A stretch of DNA of 64,000 nt from assembly GCF_010093815.1 (NCBI RefSeq), contig NW_022985561.1, forward strand, positions 1,120,045 to 1,184,044, given 5' to 3'. Below are positions 10,317 to 21,419 of this stretch, in pieces; the first letter of the stretch is position 1, and each line of letters begins with the position of its first letter. A program made the position numbers and the translations under genes. Under the pieces are notes generated by a model, which saw nothing but the letters and a program-made list of their open reading frames with translations, ran no database searches and was not told where the DNA came from. The DNA comes from Pseudovirgaria hyperparasitica (lineage: Eukaryota > Ascomycota > Dothideomycetes > Acrospermales > Acrospermaceae).

Positions 10317-13300
10317 TTAACTGCGCCCATTGATGACATTGCTGAGCCACGAATCCTGAGTAACATTCTGGAGTCCTTTATTATTACCATCTCTCGATCG
10401 CGTCGACATACCGGGGTTTTCTACCGCTTCGTCGTCCCGTGGGTGATCAAGCACAGTGTGCTTGTTCCGTGTCTGTTTTTCCTTTCTCTGCGTGGATCGG
10501 AATGCCTCGTCAACGGGCATTGTTGCGCTCTGTGTTTTGGCCTTTTTGGGGAGCCTGGGCTCAAGGTCGCCAGCCGAGGGAATAGCAGCAGTGTCGTTCG
10601 ACTTCTGCTTCCTTGGTTTCTTGGCGTTTAGGGGAATTGAAGCTATGCAGCTAAGGCCCAGAGTCGCAGAAGCAACCTCGTTTATTGTTCGTTTCCTGGT
10701 CGTATCCTTCGTTGAGGCGAGGCGCTTTCCACCACTAGTCTGATCGCGAGCTGTATTTTTTATTGCTTCTGTTCGCAACTCACGCAAATAATCAGAGTTC
10801 ATCCTAGAACCCTGACTTGATGGCTTAGTGGCGTCACTTGTAAACTTCTTGCTTTTCGTCCGTACGCCTTGCTGCTGTGTGATTCTGGGAGAATTTTGTA
10901 TTGGGAGTGTCACATGTAGTCTATGGTCGTCGACTCTTGAAGAGGTCGTTTGCTCTGGCTGTGGATGAAGTCTGGAACCATGACCGCCATCTCCTGATGA
11001 TGATTTTGCTACACCATTCGTCTTTGAACGTCCTTCCGGAGGTGCACAACCGAAACTAAGTGTGGGAACGTTATCTGATCCGTTGAGTGTAGGTCCCTCA
11101 TTCCGCGTAGATATAACATCTTTCGTTAGAGGAGCCACTCTGCGTACTATTGGAACACTTCCGGGTCCATTCGCAACATTAGCTGGTTTAGGAACAGACT
11201 TCTTCGATCGTTCTTGGACCTTCGTTGCTGGTAGTGACTTGACAGCTGACACAGCCTGCTGTTGGTCACCAGAACTAGTCTCAGTATTTGTGACGTTGAC
11301 TTTAAGCTCCTCGAGAGTTCGGCTAGAATCCTTCTTTTGTCCTGCTCCATTTGCTGTGCATGTGGGTCGACTCTCATCATTAGTATCCAACTCTGCATTG
11401 GCATCATCAGAGTCCCATACTACAATCGGTCGACCTGTAGCACTTGCGAGCTGATTTTTCGGTGAGACCACGAGAGGAGTACTGTGTGAACCATCCGCCG
11501 ACAATCTTTGACTTTCACGAAAGCCCTTGGCTGTAGTGCTTTGAGATACTCCCCAATTTCCGCGTGAACTGAAAGTACCATTTTGATTCACCTCCTGATC
11601 CTTGTGAGAATGCGTGGCTGGTCCTTTGGATGCCGCGCTCTGCTTCTTGTGAGAAGCTTCAGGTGTACTACTTGAGAGCGCCTCTTGGCTTTCGAGAGTC
11701 GTCAGAACATGGCCTCTGGCCTTGCAGATGTCACAATAGTCTGTGATCGAACCACCAGAGTAGCGGTCACTTACGCATGGAATGACTCTGCACTTGGCAC
11801 AGAGACTACGACTCCCCTGAGCACAGCATAGGTTACAATAACGATCACTTTTCCGTTGCTTCGGATCGTGATCATTTTGTGGTCGCTTCTCTTTGCAAGC
11901 ACCACAGGTCTCCCAATAACCGCTATTCGGAGCAGCTGGACCCATGTTGAGGGAAGCAGGATCAGAAATGATAATACTATCTGATGATCTGAACGTACGC
12001 GCGGCGTCTGAACCTACATGACCTGCATACACACGCTCAGTAACACCTTTTTGACAGACGCTAGAGTCGAGCAATCCATGTGGTGGATTGCTCGACGTGC
12101 GCATTGCGCGTGAACGAATCGAAGGAGCGCATCTCACTGTAGACGAATCTGTAGATTCAGTTGTGGCCGCGTCGACTTGGACCTGTGTCTCTTCATCACG
12201 TGCAGCATCTTGCATAGCCTTGATACGGGCCAGACAAAGCCGGAGTGTATCTGCAGAGATTACTCTACGGCGCCCGTAGTCACGAAGCGTCGAAATGAGT
12301 TCTGACATGAGACCCCTTCGTAGAAAACGTGGTCCTTCCTGTACAACGAGTCGATAGATTGCACCCTTAAAGTAGTAACCAGCACATAGACGTTCCAAGC
12401 GCATATGTTCTCGGTGGATATCCAGAAACTCTGCTTCTTTCGCTCCGATTTTGTCGTCGTGCTTATAGGAAGCGTCCTGCCAGTCAAGACAAGTCACTTC
12501 TGTATCGTCCTCGCTATCACTGATAGTTTCACCTGCGGATAGTGGTCTTTTGTTGTTGCCCATGTAGTAAACTCGACCTGGAGGGGGTGTCGGGACTCGA
12601 AATCCTGACTTCTTCGTGCGCCTGTTATCCCTCGAATCGGACTCGGTAGACACACTTGCACCCGAGCCAGCATTATTAACGGATCTTGAAGCCAATTGTT
12701 TCAGTGATATCGCGTCCTTGGAGTTTGATGTAGCAGCGCTGTTTGACACAGCAGTAATGTCTTCTCCGGTCTGGGGTCTCACGAAGGAATTTGGTCGTGG
12801 CGTCGTAGTCTTCTCTAAGCTGGATGTAATAGAGGTTTTCGACCTGGAGCGTATTGTCTGTTCTGGGGTGAGACTGACGACAACCTTCGATACTGCATCT
12901 ACACTAAAGCCAGGGGCTGTTGGCGTGGATCTCACATCCTTTTTCGAGGCAGCAGTATTTGGCATGGAGTTCAAATTCTGCCTGAGTAAATCCATTCTTC
13001 GGCCTGAGATCGTGACTATAGTGGAATGAGCAACTTCAGGTGCTGGATGTACATTCGGAGCAGCGACTCTGTGAATGGGTGAAGCAATCCTTGGTACTAT
13101 ATGTGAATCCTCTTTTGAAGTGGCGGTTTTTGTTGAGATAGTATCTTTTTGGAGGATAGATGTCTGTGGCAGTGGAACTGCGTCACTTTGTGGGGATACG
13201 AATGTTCGTACTGTGTCTGTTCTTTCTCCAATAGCGGTGACTTCATGGACCATAGATCCCTGTGTCTCGGACTGCGCGCCACTCGCTTCAAGTGAATGGG

Positions 13301-14576
13301 ATGCACGAATAGATTTAGATGCCGACGCAGTTGGACAAGTCAAAGGGGTCGGCTGCCTGGGCGGATTTGGGGTACGTTTAGGGTCCACTGACATCTCAAA
13401 TTGAGCATTGACCCATGGTCCATTGCCGTCAAGAAGGTCTTGGAGCTTTAAGGGTCCTTCAGGTCGCAGAAATACCGATTGTGTGTTCTTTGTGAACATG
13501 ACTCTTCCTTTTTTCAAATGTCTGAGTCGATTTCTGCGGAACGTCACGTATAGCTTATCCCCAGCCTCGCCTCCCGCGATATCAAAAAAGGCGACATCAG
13601 GATGGAACTGTAGCAGGTGCAACACGAGCCGATCGCTGTTGGCGAACATCCTGTGGCAGAAATAGCATATAGGGTTGTCCAGGCATACTTCAGACTCCGG
13701 AACTCCGCGTGTTATGTATGAGACCTCACATGCGAGTGATGAGTGTGCTGGTTTCAGACGACGGTTCTGCCACTTGACATTGAGGTCTAACTTCAAGGCT
13801 AGTGAATAGGTCTTACCTATGTGGTGATGACCATCGACATCAAGTGGTTTCGAGCAGTGATTCGCCAGCTTGTCAGGACGACAATACAGACTCCTTGATG
13901 TACATGCGAAGGTCCGATCATAGCCCGGCTTTGCCTGGCCGTCGTCGAAGAGACAAGTACTAGCGATGCGGTAAAACTTCTGTTCTTCCTGGGAATTAGA
14001 CAATGTGACCTTAACCATGAAAGTAACAGCGTCGATTGGGCCAACGCCCCATCTGTCTTCACCACCCCATGAACTCTTCAAGATTTCAGAACATTGTGTA
14101 GTTCGAGTGAGAAAAGTCTGCCCAGGAATAACAAATGGTTCTGCGTCAAAAGCCAGATCTATCTGACTTTGGTTCCACTGCCTGACCGTAATTGTACTCG
14201 TGACACTTTGCGCATATATTGGCGTCTTTTCCTTTCTCGGACTTCTGGCATACATTCGGAGAGTTAGAGTACACCAGTGAAAGGTGTAAACGACTGGGAG
14301 CTGCCTCTGCGAGAGATGGTTGAGAGCAGGGTCGGAATTACGAAGACCAGTGACGTTCAATACTAGCCGATGATCAGGCATACGCAATGAAGAGAGAAGG
14401 GGCCCCAGAGCTGGCGACCCATGGTCCCAAGCACGCTGCAAATGACTTTTTGAGTACGTTTGAAAGTTTAGTAGACCTGCATTCTCTTCGGAGTCGAACA
14501 CTTTGTCCAGATTACGCAGCAAAAGGGGAGGCCGGCTCGCAGCTGGATCGAACGTATGATTCCCGGTGGAATTCAT
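10317..14576 (-). CDS. suz12: Suz12-like Polycomb (VEFS-box) protein, PRC2 subunit
   Basis: One long exon of 1419 residues from ATG 14576. The frame stays open to 14696, but no ATG occurs there. A good acceptor (GCTAAC..TTTCCAG ending at 14610) suggests a 5' UTR intron or a missed upstream exon. A C2H2 finger, CYFCHRMFANSDRLVLHLLQ then FHPD, lies about 235 residues before a serine-rich linker. The VEFS box follows (roughly residues 665-795): YYMGNNKRPLS, DSEDDTEVTCLDW, EFLDIHREHM, and a final stretch ending RVISADTLRLCLARIKAMQ. This order matches Suz12, which scaffolds the H3K27 methyltransferase complex. The C-terminal half is long and disordered. It includes a cysteine cluster (CGACKEKRPQ, CNLCCAQG, CAKC, CDICKARG) not part of canonical Suz12. 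Confidence 0.82.
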   Translation of the reverse strand: MNSTGNHTFDPAASRPPLLLRNLDKVFDSEENAGLLNFQTYSKSHLQRAWDHGSPALGPLLSSLRMPDHRLVLNVTGLRNSDPALNHLSQRQLPVVYTFHWCTLTLRMYARSPRKEKTPIYAQSVTSTITVRQWNQSQIDLAFDAEPFVIPGQTFLTRTTQCSEILKSSWGGEDRWGVGPIDAVTFMVKVTLSNSQEEQKFYRIASTCLFDDGQAKPGYDRTFACTSRSLYCRPDKLANHCSKPLDVDGHHHIGKTYSLALKLDLNVKWQNRRLKPAHSSLACEVSYITRGVPESEVCLDNPICYFCHRMFANSDRLVLHLLQFHPDVAFFDIAGGEAGDKLYVTFRRNRLRHLKKGRVMFTKNTQSVFLRPEGPLKLQDLLDGNGPWVNAQFEMSVDPKRTPNPPRQPTPLTCPTASASKSIRASHSLEASGAQSETQGSMVHEVTAIGERTDTVRTFVSPQSDAVPLPQTSILQKDTISTKTATSKEDSHIVPRIASPIHRVAAPNVHPAPEVAHSTIVTISGRRMDLLRQNLNSMPNTAASKKDVRSTPTAPGFSVDAVSKVVVSLTPEQTIRSRSKTSITSSLEKTTTPRPNSFVRPQTGEDITAVSNSAATSNSKDAISLKQLASRSVNNAGSGASVSTESDSRDNRRTKKSGFRVPTPPPGRVYYMGNNKRPLSAGETISDSEDDTEVTCLDWQDASYKHDDKIGAKEAEFLDIHREHMRLERLCAGYYFKGAIYRLVVQEGPRFLRRGLMSELISTLRDYGRRRVISADTLRLCLARIKAMQDAARDEETQVQVDAATTESTDSSTVRCAPSIRSRAMRTSSNPPHGLLDSSVCQKGVTERVYAGHVGSDAARTFRSSDSIIISDPASLNMGPAAPNSGYWETCGACKEKRPQNDHDPKQRKSDRYCNLCCAQGSRSLCAKCRVIPCVSDRYSGGSITDYCDICKARGHVLTTLESQEALSSSTPEASHKKQSAASKGPATHSHKDQEVNQNGTFSSRGNWGVSQSTTAKGFRESQRLSADGSHSTPLVVSPKNQLASATGRPIVVWDSDDANAELDTNDESRPTCTANGAGQKKDSSRTLEELKVNVTNTETSSGDQQQAVSAVKSLPATKVQERSKKSVPKPANVANGPGSVPIVRRVAPLTKDVISTRNEGPTLNGSDNVPTLSFGCAPPEGRSKTNGVAKSSSGDGGHGSRLHPQPEQTTSSRVDDHRLHVTLPIQNSPRITQQQGVRTKSKKFTSDATKPSSQGSRMNSDYLRELRTEAIKNTARDQTSGGKRLASTKDTTRKRTINEVASATLGLSCIASIPLNAKKPRKQKSNDTAAIPSAGDLEPRLPKKAKTQSATMPVDEAFRSTQRKEKQTRNKHTVLDHPRDDEAVENPGMSTRSRDGNNKGLQNVTQDSWLSNVINGRS
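12066..12096. repeat. Perfect 13-bp hairpin inside the Suz12 CDS
   Basis: GTCGAGCAATCCA (12066-12078) and its exact reverse complement (12084-12096) are separated by a 5-nt loop. It lies in coding sequence for a disordered linker (around SSNPPHGLLDSS). Confidence 0.85.
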
Positions 14577-14696
14577 TGAGGATACGTTCGAACAAAAAAA
14601 GCCAGCTTGCTGGAAAGTTGTTAGCAGGCTTGATGTATAGAAATCAGGAGTAAAATCATAATTTTGTAGTGATTTGAGACAAGGAGATGAAATCAA

Positions 14697-16281
14697 GTTT
14701 GGTAGTTGGCTTGGTGACAGAGAAAAGGAATGAGAGTTGAAGAAAGACTCGGAAGACCAATTTGATAGAAATATTTGCAGGTTAGATTATAGTGCTCGTA
14801 ACCTACCTAGGCATTGACCAGTACTGAACGCGCTGAATATGTATGAAACAAACATGACAGTCGCGACTCGCGACGCGCACTAGACTGCAAAGAGGGAGGT
14901 AAATCACCTAGGCTGGCCGACTGTATTATGAGCCATTTGTTGCTCTAGTACTGTCTTCTATATCGCAAGGGACCGTGGTATCGACAATTACATTACACGT
15001 GGTGCTGAGCATACACTTATATTGCAAGCAGGAGAGAAGAGTAATGGGTGAAATTGATACCTTGACGACGACTAATTAGGTCTAGCTGAGCGGCTTCAGC
15101 CGGAGTTCCGAAGTCCGCCCGTACGGCCATTTCATCAAGTATCTTCGAAGACGAACTAGAAAAGTAGCGTCGAGTTCGCAGTCTTATTCTGATTCCTAAT
15201 ATATACTGCGGAATTACAACATGAAGCCAATATCTAGTCTTGTGATTGCTAATACATAAGATTTATCGGTGCTCGGTGGTGCTGGATGATGAAAAATCTT
15301 CTGAGAGTGTGCGGGTCATAGCTATAATCAAGGACGAAATTTATCCATAGCTCGGAGCGCTCGCATCTTACGGAAAGGGTTCGATGTGCGAAGGGAGACA
15401 AATGACAATGGTAGTGTTATATACATTTAGCTCGAGGCAGGCAAAGCGCAAGCTTCGGAATCAATGGTACTCTACATGCCTGATCTTTAGGTACACAGTA
15501 CACTGTTATTAAACTATAGTGGTTCTGACCCCGAGCTGTCACAACCGCCGCCTTCCGGCTTGGTTCCTACACATAACTACCAAGTGTTAGCACACAGTCT
15601 AGCATACAAAGGTATGTTCGAACAATTTGTACCATGGTAATCATGTAACATTGCCATGCTTCTTCAGATCTCGAGATCTAACGACGTTACTAGCCACTTG
15701 CCTCTTCATCATTTAGCGAGCCAACCAGAGCACGACCCGATGCACGTCGGCGACATGGCCGCATCACTCGGCGAAAAACGACTCGCAAAGAGCGGTTGAA
15801 GCAACCTTGCTTTATGTATCGGTCTTCAATGACCCAGAGAAGACATTTTGCCCCTTCGAGTAGGGTCCTGACCAATCAAGAGACAGTGTCGAAACGAGGT
15901 CGACAGGGGGCGTGGTAAAATGACCATGGACACCTTACAGAAAACTACTTGACCTTACCAAACCCATACCACAGCAAGACTAAAGCCATCTGACAGAGTC
16001 TCCAACGTTGAAACTTTGTAGTAGAACCGCGTACATAGCCTCTTCCAACAATACCATGCAAATGCAGAGGTAGGTTGGTAAAATACCCATTGCGTATGGT
16101 GCTTACCGAGGTATGGGATCCAGGCCACTTTTACTCTTGCGTAGTTGGCTAGAATTTCGATCTGCAGTATTTGGCGACCGCCGCTTGATTCCGCATAGGG
16201 GGCATTCGTATGGCTGAAGGATGTCTATGCGTCGTCCACGTCGCAGCTCTACGGTAGGCTCCAACCGATATTGAAAGTATT
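14697..16281. other. Intergenic region
   Basis: About 1.6 kb between the Suz12 start side and the rfc4 3' end. It has scattered AT-rich stretches and short frames without coding character. I looked for tRNA A/B boxes and saw none convincing. Confidence 0.4.
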
Positions 16282-17482
16282 TCACTTTTTGATTATGAAA
16301 AGACTGGGCTTCATATTGATCTTGCATAGTCTTGCAACACATCCTGACAACTGGAGGAATGTCTGCACGCCTTCGAGGATCCGCATGTGTGTGAAGCCGA
16401 TCTCTTTGATAAACTCGAGTTTGGCGTGCTCCGAGAGAGATGGAATTGTCTTGGTAACTCTGAACATGGTGCTGATAATATCGTGGGTCGAGTATCCGAG
16501 GTCCCTGCGATGATTCAGATATTGTTAAAGTTGTCAATGATATGGAGAGGCTCACCATAGCTCCTTCAAGATATCCATTGCCTCGTCAATTTTGGTTTCA
16601 TGGCAGCACTTGATCATGGCTTGGACCTTGATTGGATGCGGGCTATCGACAACTTTGAAGACATTGTCACCATTGACAAACCCAAAACCAGCGAATGTAC
16701 TCTGCAAATTGTTGATGGCCTGTCGCATGTCTCCTTCAGCACTGAAAACTAGTGCTGCGATGCCATCGTCGGAGAACTCGACCTTCTCTGCTGTACATAT
16801 TTGGTTGATTCTGCGGACTACCTGAGCGTCGGTGAGGCGTGCATAGCGGAGGATGGCGCAACGTGATTGAAGAGGCTCGATGATCTTGTTCGACTGGTTG
16901 CAGGCAAATGCGAAGCGAGTAGTCGAGGAGTAGATTTCCATGGTACGGCGCAGAGCTTGCTGCGCACCGGATGTCATACTAATCGTTTCGTTAGCTCTGT
17001 GGGATTGACAGGTACTGTGATTGTGAATACCTGTCTGCCTCGTCCAAAATGACGATCTTTTGTCTACCAGCCGGGAGTGTGACCTTCTTCTGGGCAAAAC
17101 CTTTGATACGATTTCTTACTACATCAATACCACGCTCGTCACTGGCGTTCAACTCTAGGACCGCCTCTTTGTACGCATCGCCCAGTAATTGTCTTGCCAG
17201 GCACAAAATAGACGTGGTTTTGCCAATGCCAGGCATGCCAGAGATGATGACATGTGGCATATTTCCATCCTTCGCAATGATCTTCAGGCGTTCAATTGTC
17301 TCCGTGTTGCCCACAATGTCATCGAGGTAAACGGGACGGTATTTTTCGACCCTGTAAAAGTCAGCGGGAACGCATTTATGGGAGAAGCCGAATACATACC
17401 AAGGCAGCTCGTAGTTGCTTCCGCCGGCATTCGGGTTGGCTTTAATACCATGAACGGTCTTTGAGGATTCGCCTTGAGCCAT
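16282..17482 (-). CDS. rfc4: Replication factor C subunit 4 (clamp loader small subunit)
   Basis: Four exons, 17482-17400, 17351-17031, 16978-16556 and 16504-16282, give 349 residues. The introns are 48-52 nt and all phases agree. After [19 protein letters not shown] comes Walker [11 protein letters not shown] (about residues 62-71). Walker B ILDEADS is near 128, sensor 1 ACNQSNKI follows, and the SRC motif [12 protein letters not shown] lies near 170. The end is [20 protein letters not shown]. The sequence matches yeast Rfc4 / human RFC2, part of the RFC ATPase that loads PCNA on primer-template junctions; it also acts in Rad24, Ctf18 and Elg1 complexes. Ctf4 in the same window belongs to the same fork machinery. 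An ACGCGT box lies 108 bp upstream of the ATG. Confidence 0.95.
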
Positions 17483-17589
17483 TGTTGTGGTAGTTGAACG
17501 TCTTGTGTGATTTGCTGAAGGCTGAAAAGGAAAATGTTGACGCGATATCGCGAGCGCGCGATTGAGTGGCTGCCTGAGGCAGACACTCT

Positions 17590-17595
17590 ACGCGT
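17590..17595. promoter_or_regulatory. ACGCGT box (MCB-like) upstream of rfc4
   Basis: An exact ACGCGT palindrome 108 bp upstream of the rfc4 start codon. It matches the yeast MBF site found before replication genes; its function in this species is inferred. Confidence 0.45.
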
Positions 17596-18162
17596 AGATT
17601 CAAATAGGAAAGGCGAGAGATTAGCGTACCTAATTAATTATCTTGGTAATTGCCCGGACCCCCGCCGGTCTCCGCGGCCATGACTACCTGCTATCAACCG
17701 CATGTCCACTATCTGGCGAACCCACAATCAAGTCGCATCCCTAACAGGTCATATTATATCAAGAAATACGTTTTCGTTAATATCATCAACATTCTACAAA
17801 ATCTACCAGAAACTACTCCGAATAATACGATAATCTTAGGCGAATAGCAGCAAACTGGCACCAGTTACTCAGCGCATAATCCAAGGCATTATCTTGAAGA
17901 CTGTTCGTACGTGCTCCATTAAGAGGAGAGCTACGGCGTAGCTCCAGACTCATTTCCGGCAGCCGACCCCCAAGACCTCAAGTTTCAAGCTTGGCACCTG
18001 AAGCGGGAGCACTGTGGCAGGTGAGTTTGAAGAAGCACTGTATACAGGGATGGCTATGTATCGTGTCATCGTCACTTGTAGGGTGTTGTAGGACGGAAAC
18101 GATTACAGTCACGAGTAGGCAAACGACGCGTAAGCAAGACTGATGATGATGGGTAAGAGAAA

Positions 18163-18189
18163 AGTCCTACAATGGGGCGTTGTAGGACT
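18163..18189. repeat. 10-bp perfect hairpin
   Basis: AGTCCTACAA (18163-18172) pairs with TTGTAGGACT (18180-18189) around a 7-nt loop. A related GTTGTAGGACGG sequence sits about 100 bp upstream. It is in intergenic DNA and no terminator-like T-run follows. Confidence 0.7.
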
Positions 18190-19125
18190 GTTATTGAGCA
18201 TCGGGTAATGGAATCATTCTTGCGTAACCATTACTGTAGTTGACTTGGACTAATGTTGGCGGCATGAAGAGACGAGGTTTGCTGATGCTAATCAAGGCTT
18301 CTGGAAAGTGAGTGTGAGATCTGGAGTGGCCTGTGTGGAGATCTTGTGAACCGGGGTTCATTACGGACCGACTCGGGACACAGGCTCCAGGGCCGTGTCA
18401 GTCAGTATCAAGCAAGCATCTTGGTACGCAGCATTCCGCGGGGCGAGGCGAACAGATTTGATATGAAACCGACGAAAGGGTAAACATAGACCTCATATAA
18501 AGGCAAACTAAATTATTATACATAGAACAAACGTATCACACGGTCACACCCATCCAGCTGAAATGTAAAAAACAAAGAGGCAAAGCAGAGTGAGTATACT
18601 AGGTAATTAGGCTGCGTCATGACTTGATTAATCTTGTGTGGAGATCTAGTGTGGAGGTCGGGGCGGCGTGACAAGTAATACGCATTACATGACCATGGAT
18701 ACCTACATAATCGTTCATCTCTAGGCGCTCGGTCACGGCTAGCGGCTCATCAAACTCCATCCCCCGGCGAGTGCTCAGGGCAGATGGCGCATCTGGCCGC
18801 GTCACCCCTGGGTCCTTTCCGGCGGCGCGCCAGCTCCCTTGTCCCTTTCCTTCCATGGGCGGCGGGAGGCTTCAATGCTTCTCGCCGCCACTCACTCTTC
18901 CACATTCACTTCTTACTCACTTATTTGATGTCAGACTTCTTCACTTCGACATATACTTGCCTGTCCTTGTCTTTCCTTTACTCTCTCTTTTCCTGCTCTT
19001 TGTTTCTCTCAATATCTTGTATAGCATCCTAGGTGCAATCCTGCTCGGCATCAACTCGGTCTCACGGTCCTCCTCTCCCCCCTGACTCCCTGCCGAATCC
19101 CTGACCTGGTTGAACTTTGTTCAAT

Positions 19126-20683
19126 ATGCGATACTACTACGCTGCGTCCCTCGCTGCGGCTCTTGCTCCTCTGTCCGATGCATTGCATCTCGTTCGACGC
19201 GATGTAAGCCTACTTCCCCCTCATTGATTCAGCACATCAGTCGGCTATACAGTCGGTGAGCACTACGTTCACGTTCACGTTTACGTTCCGCCACCCCTTG
19301 CTTCCCAAGCCGTAATAACTGAACTGACCATACCGAAAGGTGCCTGCTGTTCTACATCTAGAAACACAGCGTCGTACCGACATCGATTTTATAGCCCACG
19401 ACCGTCTGCGGCGGGGACTCGGAAAGCGGGACGGCAAAACCCTACAGGCAGACCTCGATAACCTACAAACACTATACTTCGCGAACGCCACTTTGGGTAC
19501 GCCTGAACAATCGTTCCGATTTCACATCGATACAGGTAGCAGTGACCTGTGGGTCAATGCCGCCAATTCATCCTTCTGTGAAGACTCCAACAACGGCTGC
19601 AGTGATTCTGGCACCTACAGTCCCGACGACTCCTCGTCCTATGAATTCGTAAACGATGACTTCAACATCTCATACGTAGATGGCTCCGGCGCTACCGGAG
19701 ACTATGCTAAGGAAACTTTTAAATTCGGTGGCGCAACAGTCGATGGCCTTCAATTTGGTATTGGGTATACTTCTTCGTCTCCTGAAGGCATACTCGGTAT
19801 CGGCTATACCACGAATGAGGTGCAGGTGCAACGTGTCCAAGGTGGACAGCCGTATCCCAATCTGCCACAAGCTCTGGTTGACAATGGAATGATCAATTCG
19901 AACGCTTACAGCCTGTGGCTCAACGATCTAGACGCCAGCATGGGCTCTATCCTGTTTGGAGGTGTCGACACAAGGAAGTACAACGGCGAGTTGCAGACTC
20001 TGCCTGTAATTGCTGAGAGCAATGGTAAGTACGCAGAGTTCATCATTGCCTTGACTGGAATGGGTCAAAACGGTCAAAACGGCTCCATCTTCTCCGATCA
20101 AACGGTACCCGTTCTACTGGACTCCGGCAGTACCTTAATGTACCTCCCCGATGAGGTTGCTGACGCTCTATTCACCTCGATGAATGCTCAATACAACTCT
20201 CGAGCAGGCGTTGCTTCAATCGACTGCAGCGCCGCCGATAGTACCGACACCCTAGATTTCACCTTTAGTGGCCCCACCATCAGTGTGCCCATGAATGAAC
20301 TGGTCATTGTGGCAAGTGTCAGTCGCCGTGGTGTAGAGAGTTGCATCCTGGGCATTGCACCGTCTGGGGGCTCTACTGCAGTGCTAGGAGACACGTTCCT
20401 TCGCTCTGCCTACGTTGTATACGATCTTCAGGGCAACACCATTTCCCTTGCTCAGACCGCCTTCAACTCAACCGAATCCAATGTCCTCGAAATCAACAGT
20501 TCTGGTGACATTCCTAATGCAACTGGTGTACCTGGCGCTATCGCTACCGCCGATGTTACCGGCGGAGGTGCTCGCAACGGTGGTGCTGGTAGTACCAACA
20601 GTCAAGGTGCTGGACCTCGAGCTACTGCTATGCCATGGGCCGGTGCTGCAGCTGTAGGTGTCGGTCTTTTGGCCGTATTGTAA
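19126..20683 (+). CDS. opsB: GPI-anchored yapsin-like aspartic protease (OpsB type)
   Basis: Two exons, 19126-19203 and 19340-20683, with a 136-nt intron, give 473 residues. The first exon encodes a signal peptide (MRYYYAASLAAALAPLSDA). The propeptide ends near a dibasic KR site (GLGKRDGK), suggesting Kex2 processing. The pepsin fold has both catalytic motifs: HIDTGSSDLW near residue 90 and LLDSGSTLMYL near 286. The flap region and ILGIAPSGGSTAVLGDTFLRSAYVVYD complete the family pattern, each cited here in part. The C-terminus has a Gly/Ser/Thr-rich stretch and a short hydrophobic tail (AGAAAVGVGLLAVL), as expected for GPI attachment. The likely role is cell-surface processing of wall proteins. 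Candidapepsin-type secreted proteases are the nearest alternative. Confidence 0.88.
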
Positions 20684-21419
20684 ACAAGTGATGAAAATCG
20701 ATTTTTTCAGCCAAACTTTATGGATGCATTTACAGGCGTTTGGTATCTCGCTAGACACTCGTTTCAAGCGTAGCATTTGTTTGGGTATATACATTCTCTG
20801 CATAGGAATTTTGGTTATTTCGCGGCACACCGCACCGCCAGTACATATTACATAGAACATGAGTCACAGCCTCAGTATTTTTCGTATATCACACATCAAA
20901 TTCTTTTATTCATGATCTTCGCCGTCGAAAGGAGCGGCACATACAACTACATACCTGAGGCACGAAAATCACATTAACACTCCGTGATCTACTTACCTCC
21001 TCGAAAATCACAGTTTGGATCTACGGATTATATCCTCGTAATTTGTGCTACACCAGTCCAAGCCAGGAGAACTTTTGGAGATGAATGGAGTGAATCGGAG
21101 ACATTCTTTACAGGAAAATTGATGCAGAGGTATATGAACTGAAATGAACGAAGAACCCAGGATCGAGAGATAGGCCGGTAATTTATGTTGACCCGTAGAT
21201 GAATGAATGGATCCATGGATCACGCACGGGCCGACCTCTACTTGACCTTCATCCCACCTCTCTTCTGTGTCCGAATTTTCGATATCACCGCAACAGATTG
21301 AGCGATTGGCGCTTGCCACCAACTCAACGCACCCATCAATGCGCTCGCGCTGACCTCTGTACCCCTCAAGAGCATCAAGAGCATCAAGGAGTACTCAGCC
21401 TCGCGTACGTGCCTTCAAC
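20684..21419. other. Intergenic region
   Basis: 736 bp holding the protease 3' UTR and the promoter/5' UTR of the dihydroorotate dehydrogenase gene. No other feature was recognised. An open frame from 21199 is out of phase with the enzyme and lacks a recognisable product. Confidence 0.4.

Larger units (their letters stand above)
17483..19125. other. Intergenic region between divergent rfc4 and the protease gene
   Basis: About 1.6 kb with the rfc4 promoter at one end and the protease promoter at the other. The last 250 bp before the protease ATG are rich in CT tracts (CTCTTCC, TTTCTCTC), typical of a fungal core promoter. It contains a 10-bp hairpin at 18163-18189. No gene was recognised. Confidence 0.45.
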
